Shown: positions 12,130 through 24,070, counted from the stretch's first letter. The stretch is 64,000 nucleotides of DNA from Paralvinella palmiformis (GCA_025642065.1 JAODUP010001517.1:102501-166500), one strand, 5' to 3'. The notes: generated by a model from the sequence alone, not told the origin. Numbers and translations: made by a program.

Positions 12130-13560
12130 GATCCCTACTTGTTGTTGTGTTTACGGTTGTCATAACAGGGGGGTCATGGGTTTCCCACAGATAGGGCAAG
12201 ATGCAAGGCGTGGGTGATTGCAATTCGTCGAGTAGAAGACAAAAAGGGACAGCTGTGGTGGCCTTCCGCCACCAGCGTGGTGTGCCGCGAACACTTCAAA
12301 CAAGATGATTACGTACAACATACTTTTATTGGCAAGTATATAAATATTTATGTATACAAGTATATCAACATTAAATGCATTGTTTAATCACGCTACTGCT
12401 CATAATAAATAGAAAATAATATTGGTGATTAGGTTATCTAATAACCCACACGAAATCAGACACATGTCGAACACTGGGGTTGTGGGCCACCATCACATGC
12501 ACGATGTTTATCATCTATCAATGACACACAGACACTTGACACAGTAGCTTATAATAACAATGACATTGCTAACAAGGAAACAACTGCTGAAAACAATATT
12601 CACCAGAAAGAATAACAATAGGTGATGTTTAGTGACTCAATTTCTTATTAGTATATATTGATCATGTTTACTACATGTCATAGACTTGTAGCTACTAAAA
12701 AAATAATAAATTATGGAGATTAACTGAATATTACAAGCTTGCAGGAATAAGATAACCAAAATCTGATTTTATTCAACATAATCATATCTTACTGTGTACC
12801 AGAAGCTATAGTACTTGTCAAAGTAAATTCAGCTACAATTGATGCTTTTGTAAATGATCCGGAAGGCATGCAGGTTTATATTGGTTTAGATAATGCAGAC
12901 ATGTTTACAGGTGTCCTTGCCTCTTTAGTTTGAAGTTACACAGCTCGAAGTGTACAATATATTTGTTACCTGGGTACAATTCATGTCCAAGCAATGGAGA
13001 AACATTTAGATATGGCCAGAAAAATATATTTTTCGACAGTTTTCTCTAACTGACTTCAAAACTAGCTTTCCGACCACTCAAGCCATTGTTGATGGTACTG
13101 AATACCCAATTAAAAAGCCTGCAACAGCAGCTGCTCAACAAGCAACCTTCTCAACTTATAAGAACAGAAATACAGCCAAGCTGCTTGTTGGGGTAACACC
13201 TGTAGGCCTTGTCTACTATGTTTCTCCAGCCTATGGAGGGTCCGCAAGTGACAGGCATATTGTTGAGAGAAGCAACCTGACACAAATGGTTGACCATGGC
13301 GATTCAGTAATGGCTGATAAAGGTTTTAATGTCAAAGACATGTTTACCCCAATGAATATGATAGCGAGTATACCAACATTATTTTGAGGAAGAGGGTGCA
13401 TGTAGAAAGAATAACAGGACATACAAAATCCTAAAAAATCCTGTGAACCATACAGAGTCACTTCTTGCAACATAAATAATGTTTGTTTGTTTCATGATGA
13501 CAAGCTTCAGAAAAGGTATTGTCCCAAAAGAATGCCTAGAGAGAAACTGAATTACAGAAT
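12130..13560 (+). pseudogene. THAP-domain DDE transposase, broken
   Basis: Exon 1 (about 12140-12333) encodes a THAP zinc finger: CVYGCHNRG with an interrupting stop, then FP.D (in the shifted frame), AWVIAIRRVEDKKGQLWWPS and CREHFKQDDY, matching C-x2-4-C ... W ... C-x2-H-F. A gtatat donor follows. The catalytic part runs 12790-13540: VDGTEYPIKKP (first Asp), ASDRHIVERSN, GDSVMADKGFNVKDMF (second Asp), a frameshifted HVERITGHTKSFKILK (Glu), and a C-terminal end at KGIVPKECLE. Multiple stops inactivate it. It converges with the YqaJ gene on the minus strand (13690-15825). I recall that ISL2EU-type elements carry a DDE transposase plus a YqaJ gene; the family label is therefore tentative. Confidence 0.85.
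12345..12780. other. Transposase intron
   Basis: AT-rich, with no coding signal. It lies between the THAP-encoding part and the DDE-encoding part of the transposase relic. Confidence 0.5.
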
Positions 13561-13689
13561 AGTAAATAAATATTTTATAGCTGTATTGGTTTCTGAGTTG
13601 TTTCTTACATATATACATTACGTTATGCATTTGACATAGGTGGGTGCACATTTTACACCAAGGTGGTTGTTAATGCACAACTTGTACAA

Positions 13690-15825
13690 CACTTTGTTGA
13701 GCACAGCACTTCGGAAGTATTGTGTAAAAATATCTTCCAGTTTCGCTTTCATATCACTGATGAACTGTCATTTCTGTGAATGGTGACAACTGTGTGTACT
13801 CTATGAGACCACACCACCAAGTTACACAACCACCTCCCAGTACACATCATTGCACCCATAATTTGGTACAGGTAAATGTGGTTGGTTTAGAGGGCTAACC
13901 GGCCATCAAGATATGGCACAGAAATGGGTGACACAGTTTGGTCCCTAGCTGTGTAAGGACATTCCACCTCTACCAAGCCACCATTACCCACCAACCCGTC
14001 TGGAGAACATGCAAGATAAGGGGCATTTCTGCATACTACAATACCACTACTTCTGACCACCACATTCTTGTTTGCGATGTACTCGTTTAATGCAGTTCCC
14101 TCATAATTTCCCCATGTGTGGTTGGCTCTGCTTTGATGTGTCTCTATTGTATGGATGAGTGTGCTAGCTTGACAAAGTTTGTTGCTTGTGTGGCTGTACA
14201 TATGCGACAAAATATGCTTGAGTGAAGACGAATAGTCCTTTTCTCCCGCCAATGATGTTTGTACTTTGTCCTCTTGTTTCAAGTTCTATGATGTGTATCT
14301 GTTCATCTGAAATTGATGTGATCTGTAGGTGTTCTAGTATGTATGTCACGTGGTCTTTTTCTAAGTAGTGGCGGTTATGAATAACGGCATGGATATTAGC
14401 AGGCGGGTACATTGTTAACATTGACATTTCTAGAACATTCATATTGATATTCACATTCCTGAAAAGGTCTTCATATTCAGCATCAGGCATATCATCTCCT
14501 GGACTTGGATCTAGATCTAAAACGCGTTGCAGACTGCCACCAGAGCGCAACTTAGTGTTCTATCTTCACATGAGAGCCATGATGAAATGTCGCGCAACCT
14601 CTGTGTACAGGTTTCGGAACATATAATCCCGTCTGCGGCCTTTGCTAATACATAAAGTACAACTCATACATGATTACAATGAGCCCCCGGGCCCATCCCT
14701 GCTCCAAACCCAGACTGGCTCTCCTGTACAACACTACAAACATCAAGCTTTATGTCTACTGTTTACACAGTAGACTTCCTCATTTCGGCACAAACTCTCC
14801 CACAAACAAAGGTATCTGCACCATATTTTGGATTCCGAATCGAGCACAGAAACCTGGATCGGTACATGTCTTCCGGCTTCGATGACATGTCAGCATCAGA
14901 CATGTGCATGTACGCTGTGATCGATCGCTGTGTAGCAATTCAAAGGTATGAATTATTACAATTGATACTGTAATATATTTTACTGTAAATGCTACTTAGT
15001 TCATCCTCCACTTAATTACTTCTATTTCATCAGTAACTCAGCTCTTTGAAGTTTCCATCTAGTATTCCCAAGTTAACAAAACACTAATGGAGTTCACTGA
15101 CAGATTAGCTTATTGACTGGTGTGAATAATTGGGACTGCTCAAACAACTGCCTAGCCCTGAAGGAAGATTACTTTGTAATTGTTTGATTGTATCTAATCT
15201 TGTCTAATGAAACTGTTGGTACATTCACCAGCAGTGGTGTACTTTAAACAACAGTATGTCACTAGGAGTTAATCTGAGATGTTATTCTATATAATAAAGT
15301 GGTCTCTTGTTTAAGAAACAAATAATGCTATAACACAAAGATAATACATACTGCACTCTCACTGTTGATGTCTTGATGTGATAGCAAATCTGGAGTTGAC
15401 ATTGCAAACGAATCCACTATTGGTTCTTGACCAAAGTCTTGTTTGGAGACGTACGATTCAAGCGTACAAAACGTGGTTGATAAGAGAAATACACCAGACA
15501 AAGTTCCAATATTTATAATATTAATAATTGGTTTTTCATGGTCATGGAATCATGAATGTAGCCGAGCTAAGCAATATTAAATTAACCGAGTTGTATTTTA
15601 TAATATACATGCTTTACCCAGATCAATTTAATGTTAATATTATTCTCTAACTTAGAACTGGTTATATAGCGAAAATGCCCACCCGTATTAGACAATTCGT
15701 AGTACATTTCACGCAGTCAGAGAGTTATATCATAAACACACATACCTTTCCACAAGATCAACTTTTCTTCCATTAAGTTTAGCATTTCTGCGTCTTAATT
15801 CCCCTTTCAGTTCAGGGATCGTCAT
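13690..15825 (-). pseudogene. SAP-SWIM-YqaJ transposon-associated nuclease gene, right-arm copy
   Basis: Exon 1 (15746-15825) reads MTIPELKGELRRRNAKLNGR, a better SAP match than the left copy. Exon 2 (about 15350-15470) reads LESYVSKQDFGQEPIVDSFA followed by MSTPDLLSHQDINSES. The SWIM region (about 14960-14540) is heavily mutated. The YqaJ part forms an uninterrupted ORF at 13887-14282: CQASTLIHTIETHQSRANHT, then NAPYLACSPDGLVGNGGLVE. The conserved E-V-K is E-V-E here, so the catalytic lysine is lost. The left-arm copy keeps the lysine. The two copies thus decayed independently, and neither would be a working nuclease. Confidence 0.85.
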
Positions 15826-16125
15826 CTCTCCGATATCCTTATTTGGGTTGGTTTTGATTACACAATTATTGGTAAAATTAAATGATGAACAGAGAGGCTA
15901 TTGTATTCGTTAAGAGCGGCACATGAGAATCGGTTACCCTGGCGCCCCCTGGTGAATAATGTTCCTGAAAGTCCCTCATTTGTGAAGTTCGTGGGCAGTT
16001 GAGAATCCTCGGTTGTGTTGTGAAGCTAGGTGATATATCTAAGTCGTGTTTTGTATAGGATTAGGAAGGATCAATTATAGTTATGAATATAACTTGGGAA
16101 ATGTTCAATTGCTGTATTATAATCC

Positions 16126-16295
16126 ATGATTAATTGATTGATTTATACTTTATGAGCACTGTTGTGCACAAGGTAGGCTAAATGGGTCAAGCGACTTCCA
16201 AAGGTAATGAGACGAAGTGAAAGACAAAACAACATTCGGGTGGTAGTGATATGTGGTCCAGCACGCTACCGCTAGACCACGGAGATACCCCTGTA
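16126..16295 (-). mobile_element. tRNA-headed SINE with target-site duplication
   Basis: On the minus strand the head reads 'ctccgtggtctagcggtagc', a clear box A, followed by a body ending in (ATCA)-type repeats. It is flanked by TGTATTATAATCCA (about 16112) and TGTATAATAATCCA (about 16291). The left arm at about 5613 carries only one copy of that sequence with nothing inserted, so this is a filled site against an empty site. Confidence 0.88.
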
Positions 16296-16524
16296 TAATA
16301 ATCCAACTATGTGATTCTATATTGATTGAACGATTGTTTCTTTCTGTATCATGTATTCATATTGTTAAATATTGTATTTTGGTATATGTATCATTCGTGA
16401 TATAGGTAAGAAAGTATTAATTTGAATATTTGGCAGTTAATGGTAATACGTCATATAATCAAATCGTCCGGTCGTCAAAAACGTTGATCAATCAAACGGC
16501 AAATGATGATCAAACGTCGTTTGT

Positions 16525-16688
16525 CTATATCAATACCAGCACATTATTTAGGTTAATGATATTCATATTTGTTTGTAGTTCAGCAGCATACGTACCCCGT
16601 GGTTTTACTGGAGGTTTGGGTTTATATTTATGTTGTTTGTTTTTCGACTTTATCACAGCAGCATAGGTGTCATAAGCTAGAGGACCAA
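16525..16688 (-). CDS. Receptor cytoplasmic-tail terminal exon
   Basis: Last coding exon of an Ig-superfamily receptor tail. It follows a catacaag acceptor and reads, after a codon completed by the previous exon, GPLAYDTYAAVIKSKNKQHK, then YKPKPPVKPRGTYAAELQ, and stops at a TAG. It has three tyrosines, one in a YAAV (YxxΦ sorting-type) context, a lysine-rich stretch and PKPPVK, which fits a class II SH3 ligand (PxxPxK). The phase matches the 33-nt exon at 16954-16986 across a 265-bp intron. The left inverted-repeat arm has lost this exon by deletion. No TM exon was found in the neighbouring 11 kb upstream on this strand; the nearest is at 34207-34308 and is phase-compatible. Confidence 0.7.
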
Positions 16689-16953
16689 CTTGTATGAGGT
16701 GTATACAGTTATATAAGGTAATGGTATGAAACGTAAGTTGACAAGTTAACACATATGCTATTATACTAGAAATATAAAATGGTTTAACAAATACATTGAA
16801 TAATCTTATTAGCAGAATTCCAACTAAATAAGATAACACCTGTCTCTTCACAGTAAACCATTAATACATTACATACAACTATTGGTTCATAGATGTAATT
16901 GGATAAACACATAATATATCGTGTACACCGAGTTAAATATACTGTAGCAATAC

Positions 16954-16986
16954 CTTTATCCTGATTTATGTTAGGTGAACTCCCGT
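16954..16986 (-). CDS. Receptor cytoplasmic-tail exon (33 nt)
   Basis: Short exon (acag acceptor, gtattg donor) encoding GSSPNINQDK in phase 1-1. It joins in frame to the terminal exon at 16525-16688. The copy in the left arm (5184-5216) is nearly identical, which supports it as a real exon that predates the duplication. Confidence 0.68.
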
Positions 16987-17325
16987 CTGTAATCGTTTTA
17001 TGGTTATTATATATTGTGTCATTTCATTAATTGTAGGTGTAATAAAGAAAGATATGAATATAGAAATATGCAAATATTAGAGGTAACGATTTATATTATA
17101 TATATGAGACAGATATTGTAATACGTTTGAACTTAAACTCTCAGATGAACTTTATTGTGGCAGTAATATATGAAAATCACAATATCAGTAATATAGTTCA
17201 CTGGACTGGCTTAAATTTGTATACTATATGCTGCTAACGACTATTACGATTAACTGAAATTGAATAAAACTAAATTACTAATGTGCACTAATACTCTGAT
17301 TAATAAATTTAAATTATGTTACATC

Positions 17326-17480
17326 GGGGCACCTCCGTGGTCTAGTGGTAGCGTACTGAACTATAGATCACTACCACCGGTGTTCGAATCTCGGCGTGTG
17401 CATATCTGAAGGTTGTTTCGTCTTTGACTTCGCCTCATTATATTTGGAGGTCAATCATCATCATCATCGTCAAATTATGT
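17326..17480 (+). mobile_element. tRNA-headed SINE, same family as 16126-16295
   Basis: Contains box A 'tggtctagtggtagcgtac' and box B 'ggtgttcgaatctcgg', then a body ('ttcgtctttgacttcgcctc') and an (ATC)n tail. The acceptor stem does not pair properly, so it is a SINE rather than a tRNA gene. Confidence 0.82.
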
Positions 17481-17624
17481 TACATCAATTATCCAATATT
17501 TCTAAATTTATAACATGAAATTCAAGCTGTAATTATTTTACCAAATTTAGACCAAACTTTATATTTTAACAACAACAACACATTGACTGAAATACTCAAT
17601 TTTTTCTAATATGATGAAAATGAG

Positions 17625-17710
17625 AAAATGTTATACCCTAGCAGTACTTGAACCCCCAACCTTGTGATCAGAAAGCTAACACTACTGACTGAGCTATTGA
17701 ACAACGCTGA
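17625..17710 (-). mobile_element. tRNA-like SINE head
   Basis: On the minus strand 'aatagctcagtcagtagtgt' (box A) and 'ttgggggttcaagtactgct' (box B) are spaced as in a tRNA-derived promoter. This is a different family from the SINEs at 16.1 and 17.3 kb. Confidence 0.65.
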
Positions 17711-17754
17711 GCTAGAAGAGGATAGTAGCCACTGGTGTTTGCACTGAATCGTGA

Positions 17755-17803
17755 CGATAAGGGTTCTTTATTAAATATACATTATTGTTTTCATTATTAT
17801 TAA

Positions 17804-17834
<31 letters not shown>

Positions 17835-18130
17835 GTTTATGAACCTTTTTGGAATGTTGGTCATTTTAAAGCTCAATACAGAAACGTGATTCCTACTCCG
17901 CGGTGGCCCAAGCCGATTTATCGAAGCACCTAGCATGCATTTAGCCAGTAGTAGACCCTGGAATGGATTACCTGAGGCAGTTGTCATGGCACCCTTACTG
18001 AATGCATTCCACAATAAACTAGAAAGACACTGGGCAAACCACCATAATCTATATCACCACCGAAAGTAGTTAAAAATAAACATTATTGCTTAACCAACCT
18101 ATGCCCAGCATTAACTTAATAAGCGCAAAT
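17755..18130 (+). mobile_element. (ATT)n tract and 3' end of a LINE
   Basis: A (TTA)n run at about 17795-17835 is followed by a coding remnant that reads SSRPWNGLPEAVVMAPLLNA, then FHNKLERHWANH. This is the standard C-terminal end of CR1/RTE-type LINE ORF2 ('WN.LPE.VV.AP.LN.FK..LD..W'). The rest of the element is absent. The flank at 17763-17785 (TTTATTAAATATACATTATT) also resembles the 3' tail of the LINE at 1-2690. Confidence 0.7.
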
Positions 18131-19213
18131 AAATATATGTTTAAGGTGGGGTTTAAAGGATATCACCTACTAGAACCCCAAACTCGTCAAGTGAGTTGAA
18201 GGGAAAGCACGTGGCAGACAGTCTTACACGTAGAAAGGCTAGATTTAATATGGCGCCAGTGAAAGATTTCTCTTCAATGTATGGCGTGCCGTTAGCCTAG
18301 GTATCGAAATAGTACGAAATACTACCTATAACTAGGTATTAAAACAATGGTTTTGCTTGCGGCTTGTGATATACAATAATAAAACTTAGTTTTTGCTTGG
18401 TGTATGATTGAAAAGCCACCTGCTTAGAAAAATATTTTATATCATACTTTTGAGGCCGACAGACTCACTGACCTATATATACTATAGTTATTCTCTATAC
18501 TCAGGTAATATGTATATAACCTGAAATATTCGGTTTATACGTCTATTGCTAACTGAAATTTAATACGGGTTATTGGAGATCAGTGTTAATAAGCTTTATA
18601 CAAGTAAAGTTGCGCTCCACCTTACACCTCGAAATCCGTCATGGGCTGGCGGGTCCTGAACCTGTCTCCACTTTAAAAATAATGTTTTAGCATAATTGGT
18701 TTGAATCTACACATGATATTTTGAAGTATGAATATTTAGTAATACCCTAAAAATATTACACACATATAATAGTAGCTTAATGTTAAGCCATTTAACACTG
18801 AAATATAGGTCAATGGGCTCTAGTCTGTACTAAGCAGTGGAACTGTGGAACATGCTAACCCAGAAACGTAAAGCGGGAATACTTCGCCAGGGGGCAGCAT
18901 TGACTGACTACAAAAATAATTTCGTTATAAAACAGTGTTGTGAACATGTGGCTCAAATAGTTCAAGGGACCTTCACGATAATTATTATTTTGAAAATGCC
19001 TTTAATTAAACATTTACTATTTTCAAAACACATTTTATATCACGTCACGTAGGTTATATTAATGCGCCGAATATATGGAATGCTATTTTATATTTTGCAT
19101 ATACTCGAACTCACATTTTTATATTTCTAAAAGTATATAATGGCATGTTGAACTAGGTATATAATTATAAATCGAACTTTATCACCATTATACCCATGAT
19201 ATTAATAATAATT

Positions 19214-19215
<2 letters not shown>
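18130..19215. other. No gene seen
   Basis: AT-rich with a few slightly GC-richer patches (around 18610-18665 and 18835-18910). ORFs are short, with no recognisable domain and no convincing splice structure. Confidence 0.5.
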
Positions 19216-19414
<199 letters not shown>

Positions 19415-19539
19415 TCCCCGGGAAATTGTTAACGTAAAATCCTGCCAGATATAAGTACAAACTTACTGTATCTTAATAATATTTATACAAACATGGGAAT
19501 TCAAGTTGAATAAAGCACTATATAAAATATAATCATTAA

Positions 19540-19707
19540 TATTGCTTATTATTATTATTTATAAAATGTCGAGTCTGACTAGGATTATATTTTACAATTA
19601 CTCTATATTAGTAAAGTACTGGACTTTTTGGATTGTGTCTGTTGATTTCGAGTCATCTCATTGTATCTCATTATTCGGAAAGAGGGGAAATAGAGAGAGA
19701 AAAAAAA

Positions 19708-19776
<69 letters not shown>

Positions 19777-20400
19777 GAGGAAGAAAAAGAGAGAGGAGTC
19801 CTCTTAGTAATATCAGTTAATAATATTAATTAAAATTTAACCGAAATCAATATGATTCTTATGATAATAAAGATAATGATGATATTAATTATAATAGTAT
19901 TAATCACAAATATTTATATACATTTATATATTTCTGACACCGGTGTTTTATATGGAGTTTTTGAAATCTCCCATCAATACATAGTTGATTAATTTCCCTA
20001 TATTTTATTCGAAGCTTATTGGACGAAATTGGGTACGTATTATACGGTTTATTAACTTGCATATACAAGTATTATTTCCTATTAACAAATTAATAGGAGT
20101 TCAGATACGTACAATAATGGAAACTAACGAATTGTTATTATTGTAATGTGATATAGGAATCAAATGGCTGTTACTGTGGTAATCCGTACATCATTATACG
20201 TAGTTATCGATAATTTATAGTTTTTAATAAAATTGTGGGGCGATAAGCAATCTGATTGATAACATATGTTAATCTATTCATAATTATTAGTCGAAGACAA
20301 TATTTGTACAGGAAATAAACATCTGTTACTCAGAAGGTAGAATACTTATATTTTTTGTTATCGTTGTTACAGCAGATGCCTGAATGGCAGTTTTTAACAT
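19540..20400. other. No gene seen; includes (TA)n at 19717-19772
   Basis: Apart from the TA tract, flanked by purine-rich 'gagagagaaaaaaaat', no coding or structural element is recognisable. Confidence 0.5.
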
Positions 20401-20664
20401 AGGGCTTCATTGATATGGATATGGTGGTCTGGTATTTACTGGTTCCCAACGGAGACCAAATGTTTTTAAATTTATAATTTGAAAGAGATCAACTTTAGGG
20501 TGGAGGGATGGGAACTTGCCAGTTATATACCTGAACGAAGGAACACAGAAGTGTAGTTTCACGGATTGTGTGTAAACTTCGATCTCTCTAATAATATTAT
20601 CATGAACAAACGACGAGACAGGATTATACAAATGATCGATTGGTTTACACTTTTATAGGGACTG

Positions 20665-20800
20665 ATGAGACATTATACATGTCTCAGCAAGAAAAGTCGC
20701 CACTCTGGATTCAGTCCCCAGAAGAAACGTCCAGAGTTTGAATTCAAGGTTCGAGATTATCTGTGCATGTGCCTGATTATACACAGCTTAAACACATACA
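20665..20800 (+). repeat. Dispersed element with (CA)n tail, copy 1
   Basis: Contains 'catgtctcagcaagaaaagt', 'gtccagagtttgaattca' and 'attatacacagct', then runs into (CA)n. The same order occurs at 30390-30530, and a 3' part is at 21045-21110. 'aaggttcgagatta' is box-B-like, so a SINE is likely. Confidence 0.75.
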
Positions 20801-21000
20801 CACACGCATACGCATACACACACAAACACACACATAACACACATACACACATACATACATACATACATACAAACATACATACATACATACATACATACAT
20901 ACATACACATACATACATACATACATACATGCACGCACACACAAACACACACACACACACACATGCACACACACAAACACAAACAGATAAACGCACGCAC
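20795..21000. repeat. (CA)n/(CATA)n microsatellite
   Basis: Mixed ACAC and ACAT repeats forming the tail of the preceding element. Confidence 0.95.
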
Positions 21001-21044
21001 CCACTCTCATAAACACAAAATATATGATGTATATATGTATTGAG

Positions 21045-21110
21045 TCCAGAGTTTGAATTCACGGTTCGAGATTCTCAGTGCCTTTGCCTTATTATACACA
21101 GCTAAAAGAC
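21045..21110 (+). repeat. Dispersed element, 3' part (copy 2)
   Basis: 'gagtccagagtttgaattca' to 'ttattatacacagctaaaag' repeats the second half of copies at 20665 and 30390, without the long (CA)n tail. Confidence 0.7.
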
Positions 21111-21149
21111 ACATTGCCGGTGTCAGAGATTGAGGTTGATGTTTTCTTA

Positions 21150-21440
21150 TTACCAGTAATATTTGATATTCATATAGGGTTAGTAGGGAGTAGGTCATAT
21201 TATTTAATGGATTTGTATGTTTATGAGGTATTTCACCTTCCAGCAAATATTATATTATATTATTATGCTGCAGTTGAGATGTTCCGTTCTCTGTGCAGGG
21301 AGACTATGTTTCCTGCTCAGCGTATTCTAAGAATATCCGTGCACTTTTGCGTATTTGGAGGGACGCCGTTTAGGCTTTGGCCCTGGTTATCCAACATTTA
21401 AAATGACTGTAGCAGGCACAGTACGCTCTTAAAGCATTAT
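21150..21440 (+). repeat. Dispersed repeat, copy 1
   Basis: Shares 'tatgtttatgaggtatttca', 'gcagttgagatgttccgttc' and 'gccctggttatccaacattt' with 23810-24070, in the same order and orientation. A fragment recurs at about 21640-21780. There is no coding signature. Confidence 0.8.
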
Positions 21441-21444
21441 ATTT

Positions 21445-22165
21445 ACTCCTGACTCAGGAGTATAAAAACCCCATCGCATCTCGAGCTATGACATTGGGGA
21501 AATCTCGCATGGTCGGATATATTTGTCTTTCCTAGGTTCAGTTATGTACTATGATATTCAAGGCTAACTTAAGTATCCTTGTTATTAATAAAACCCTATA
21601 TTATAATTATAGTTTGTATAGGAGACATTAGGTCTGATTTGAAAATGCTAATATATAGAACGGCAATTCTGCCATAATGGTATGCAAAAGCGCAGATGGA
21701 AATTGTTATAATAGTGACGAGTAGGTCATAGTATATATTGGATGAGTATGTTTATTATAGGGTAATTGATGCCAATTATATATCACGTCTAGCCACAAGG
21801 AATAGTGTCACTATCTTTATGCATCAGTGCACCTATTCAATCTGACAGTCAGTAGCCGTCGATGCTGTCTCAATCAATTATATTATATGTTTTATATTTT
21901 GTTATAGTTCATTATGTATCCGAAGACATGGTGTATGGGTCATGTTTTACATACAGATAAACGTCATATCTTCACGTCCGTCTTAAACAGATGTTGCTAA
22001 AAGTATATATTATGTATTATTAGTTTTATTAGTATGTTATCTATGCTAGATTTTAATGATAATCATTCATAAATATGGGACAAAAGAATCAGTTTATTCA
22101 TTGTTACCTATTTTCTTAATTAAGTACATTTACATGTCTTATATCAAATTGGCAATATATACCGA
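21445..22165. other. No gene seen
   Basis: AT-rich, with only a fragment of the neighbouring dispersed repeat (about 21640-21780) recognisable. Confidence 0.5.
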
Positions 22166-22169
22166 TCTT

Positions 22170-23400
22170 GGAATATGACTTTTTAACCAACAGAAAGATA
22201 ACGGTAAATATTAAAAGAACCATCTCCAACCCCCATGACCTCACCAATGGATGTCCCCCTGGGTTCAACATTATCCCCCACCATCTTCAACGGTCACCCA
22301 AATCCTGACTTATACCCACTACCATCTGATTTCACACAGAAATAGCCCCGTAGTTAACAAACCTTAAACGCAGTAGACAAACCAGCCAACAGCTTAGGCA
22401 TATACTTCTCTCCATGTAAGACCAAGACCATGGCTTTAACACAACAAAACAACCTAAATTTAAACTCGGTCTACGGCACCTAGAAATGGTCAATTACTAC
22501 AGATATCTGAGGGTAGACATAATACTCAGCTTCATTCGTCACGTAGCAGATACAAAGCGAAAGGTATACTTCAGATTCAACAATCTGAAGATTGGTGTCA
22601 ATACCAATATGCTCACAACCCTATATAAGTTATTATTGACACAGCCTGTTCTACCATACGCTGCTCCCGTCCTTCTATTGGCCTGAAACTCAGCCTTAGA
22701 GACCTTAGAAATAATACAAAGAGGCCCATTACGCTACATCTTCGGGCTTCCCAACGATACAAGTTCCATCATGATATACAGAGAATCAGGAATTCTGCCC
22801 AGTCGACTCTTAATAAAGAAGAAAACAGCCACATATCTCATGAGAGCTGCTACCAAATCCATTCAGACAGACATTATACACCGGATTAAAGAAGAAACAC
22901 AACAAAGGTTTTCAGTGTTTTAAACGAAATCGAGATACCTCCAATCACACTCCAACGTCCAACGAACCTACCGTATAGTTAGAACCACGGCACATTCAAA
23001 CATCTTGTTGACAGATTCATCTCTAATCGACTGGAATCGATCCAGCCAGACTATACATCAACATCAAAGGAATGGACATAATATCCTCAACAACAGATTG
23101 GCCGACACCCAGCTCAGAAGACTGCGTTTCTGGACTTACACAAGGAAACTCACCAGTCTGTCACCTTTAACACTATGTCGGCACTGTCAACAAGTGTACG
23201 ACCAGGTACATTATTTGCTTAATTGCCCAGCATACCAGAAACACCGAAGACTACTTATATGTCATCTGCGTCCGGAAGACTTCAAACTTCTAGACCATCA
23301 CCTAGCAACATTGATCATAAGGAAATCAACGTTCCTAGTAAACATCATAACCCCACTTCTCCAGAAATACCCTTACACACATCAACAACAACAATGAATA
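22170..23400 (+). mobile_element. LINE (Jockey-like) reverse transcriptase 3' half, degraded
   Basis: An RT palm fragment at 22215-22300 reads ISNPHDLTNGCPPG and, one frame over, STLSPTIFNG. Further on come YYRYLRVDIILSF, LTTLYKLLLTQPVLPYAAPV, and ALETLEIIQRGPLRYIFGLP followed by NDTSSIMIYRESGILPSRLL, typical of Jockey-group LINEs. The last ORF (23005-23397) keeps a cysteine/histidine knuckle: LCRHCQQVYDQVHYLLNCPA. Frameshifts and stops inactivate it. The composition is visibly less AT-rich than its surroundings, consistent with a more recent insertion. Confidence 0.82.
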
Positions 23401-23409
23401 AAGATCAGA

Positions 23410-23580
23410 CCCCCTCTATGGACTAATGGATAAGAGAGTGGGACTTCCGTACCCATATTTCATGCTGTGCGGGAGGCCGGGGGTTCGAATCCCGGCCGTG
23501 ACATTATAGTAGGGGGAGTTTTTCAATCAACCAGGCAACTGGCAAGATTTATCTCCTCCGAACATGACATTTATAGTAAA
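23410..23580 (+). mobile_element. tRNA-headed SINE
   Basis: The head has box A 'tatggactaatggataag' and box B 'gggggttcgaatcccggc'. The body 'ggagtttttcaatcaaccag' to 'gcaactggcaag' recurs in the element at 28055-28340. The head is interrupted relative to a real tRNA. Confidence 0.8.
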
Positions 23581-23809
23581 CTGAGGTGCCTCCACATTAA
23601 ACAACTGCCATCATCAGAATAACAGAAACCAACACCAGGTGGTTGTTCCCAATAAGCAACAGCCAGAGTTCTCTACCCCAAAATTCAACAATATAATACA
23701 ATGTTTAAAATAGATAGATTGTCTTTAAGACTGCAAATAAAGTGAACCAGAAGGAAAGCTCGGCTTTGTTTGGTGACTGTGAACAATTAGGAGATTGACA
23801 TAAATTGAA

Positions 23810-24070
23810 CTCAATATGTTTATGAGGTAATTGACTCTCCAGCAAATATCATAATGCATATTATCCTGCGGTTGAGATGTTGCGTTTTCTGTGTGAGGAT
23901 ACTGTATGCTTTCAGGTCTTCGTATTCTAAGAAAAGTTGATACAGAGCAGTATATTGCGTGCATTATTTGCGTCTTTGGAGGGAAGCCGTGTAGGTGTTT
24001 GGCCTGGTTATCCAGCATTTAAATGACTGTAACAGGCCAGTATGCTATTAAAGCATTATAAAGGTTTGAA
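23810..24070 (+). repeat. Dispersed repeat, copy 2
   Basis: Direct copy of 21150-21440, with about 30 extra bases near 23935-23965. Confidence 0.8.

Larger units (their letters stand above)
13415..17090. repeat. Right arm of large inverted repeat
   Basis: Reverse-complement partner of 5085-8270. It is longer because it keeps about 260 bp holding a receptor tail exon (around 16482-16740) and has gained a SINE (16126-16295). The inner edge falls inside the transposase 3' end. The left arm therefore also carries a copy of the transposase C-terminus, near 8190-8275 in reverse orientation. Confidence 0.92.

Noticed and set aside
17326..17400. tRNA gene
   Set aside because: Boxes A and B are present but the acceptor and anticodon stems do not pair, and a SINE body follows; same for 16.2, 17.7 and 23.45 kb.
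20407..20631. 74-aa minus-strand ORF
   Set aside because: No domain, no splice context, AT-rich surroundings.
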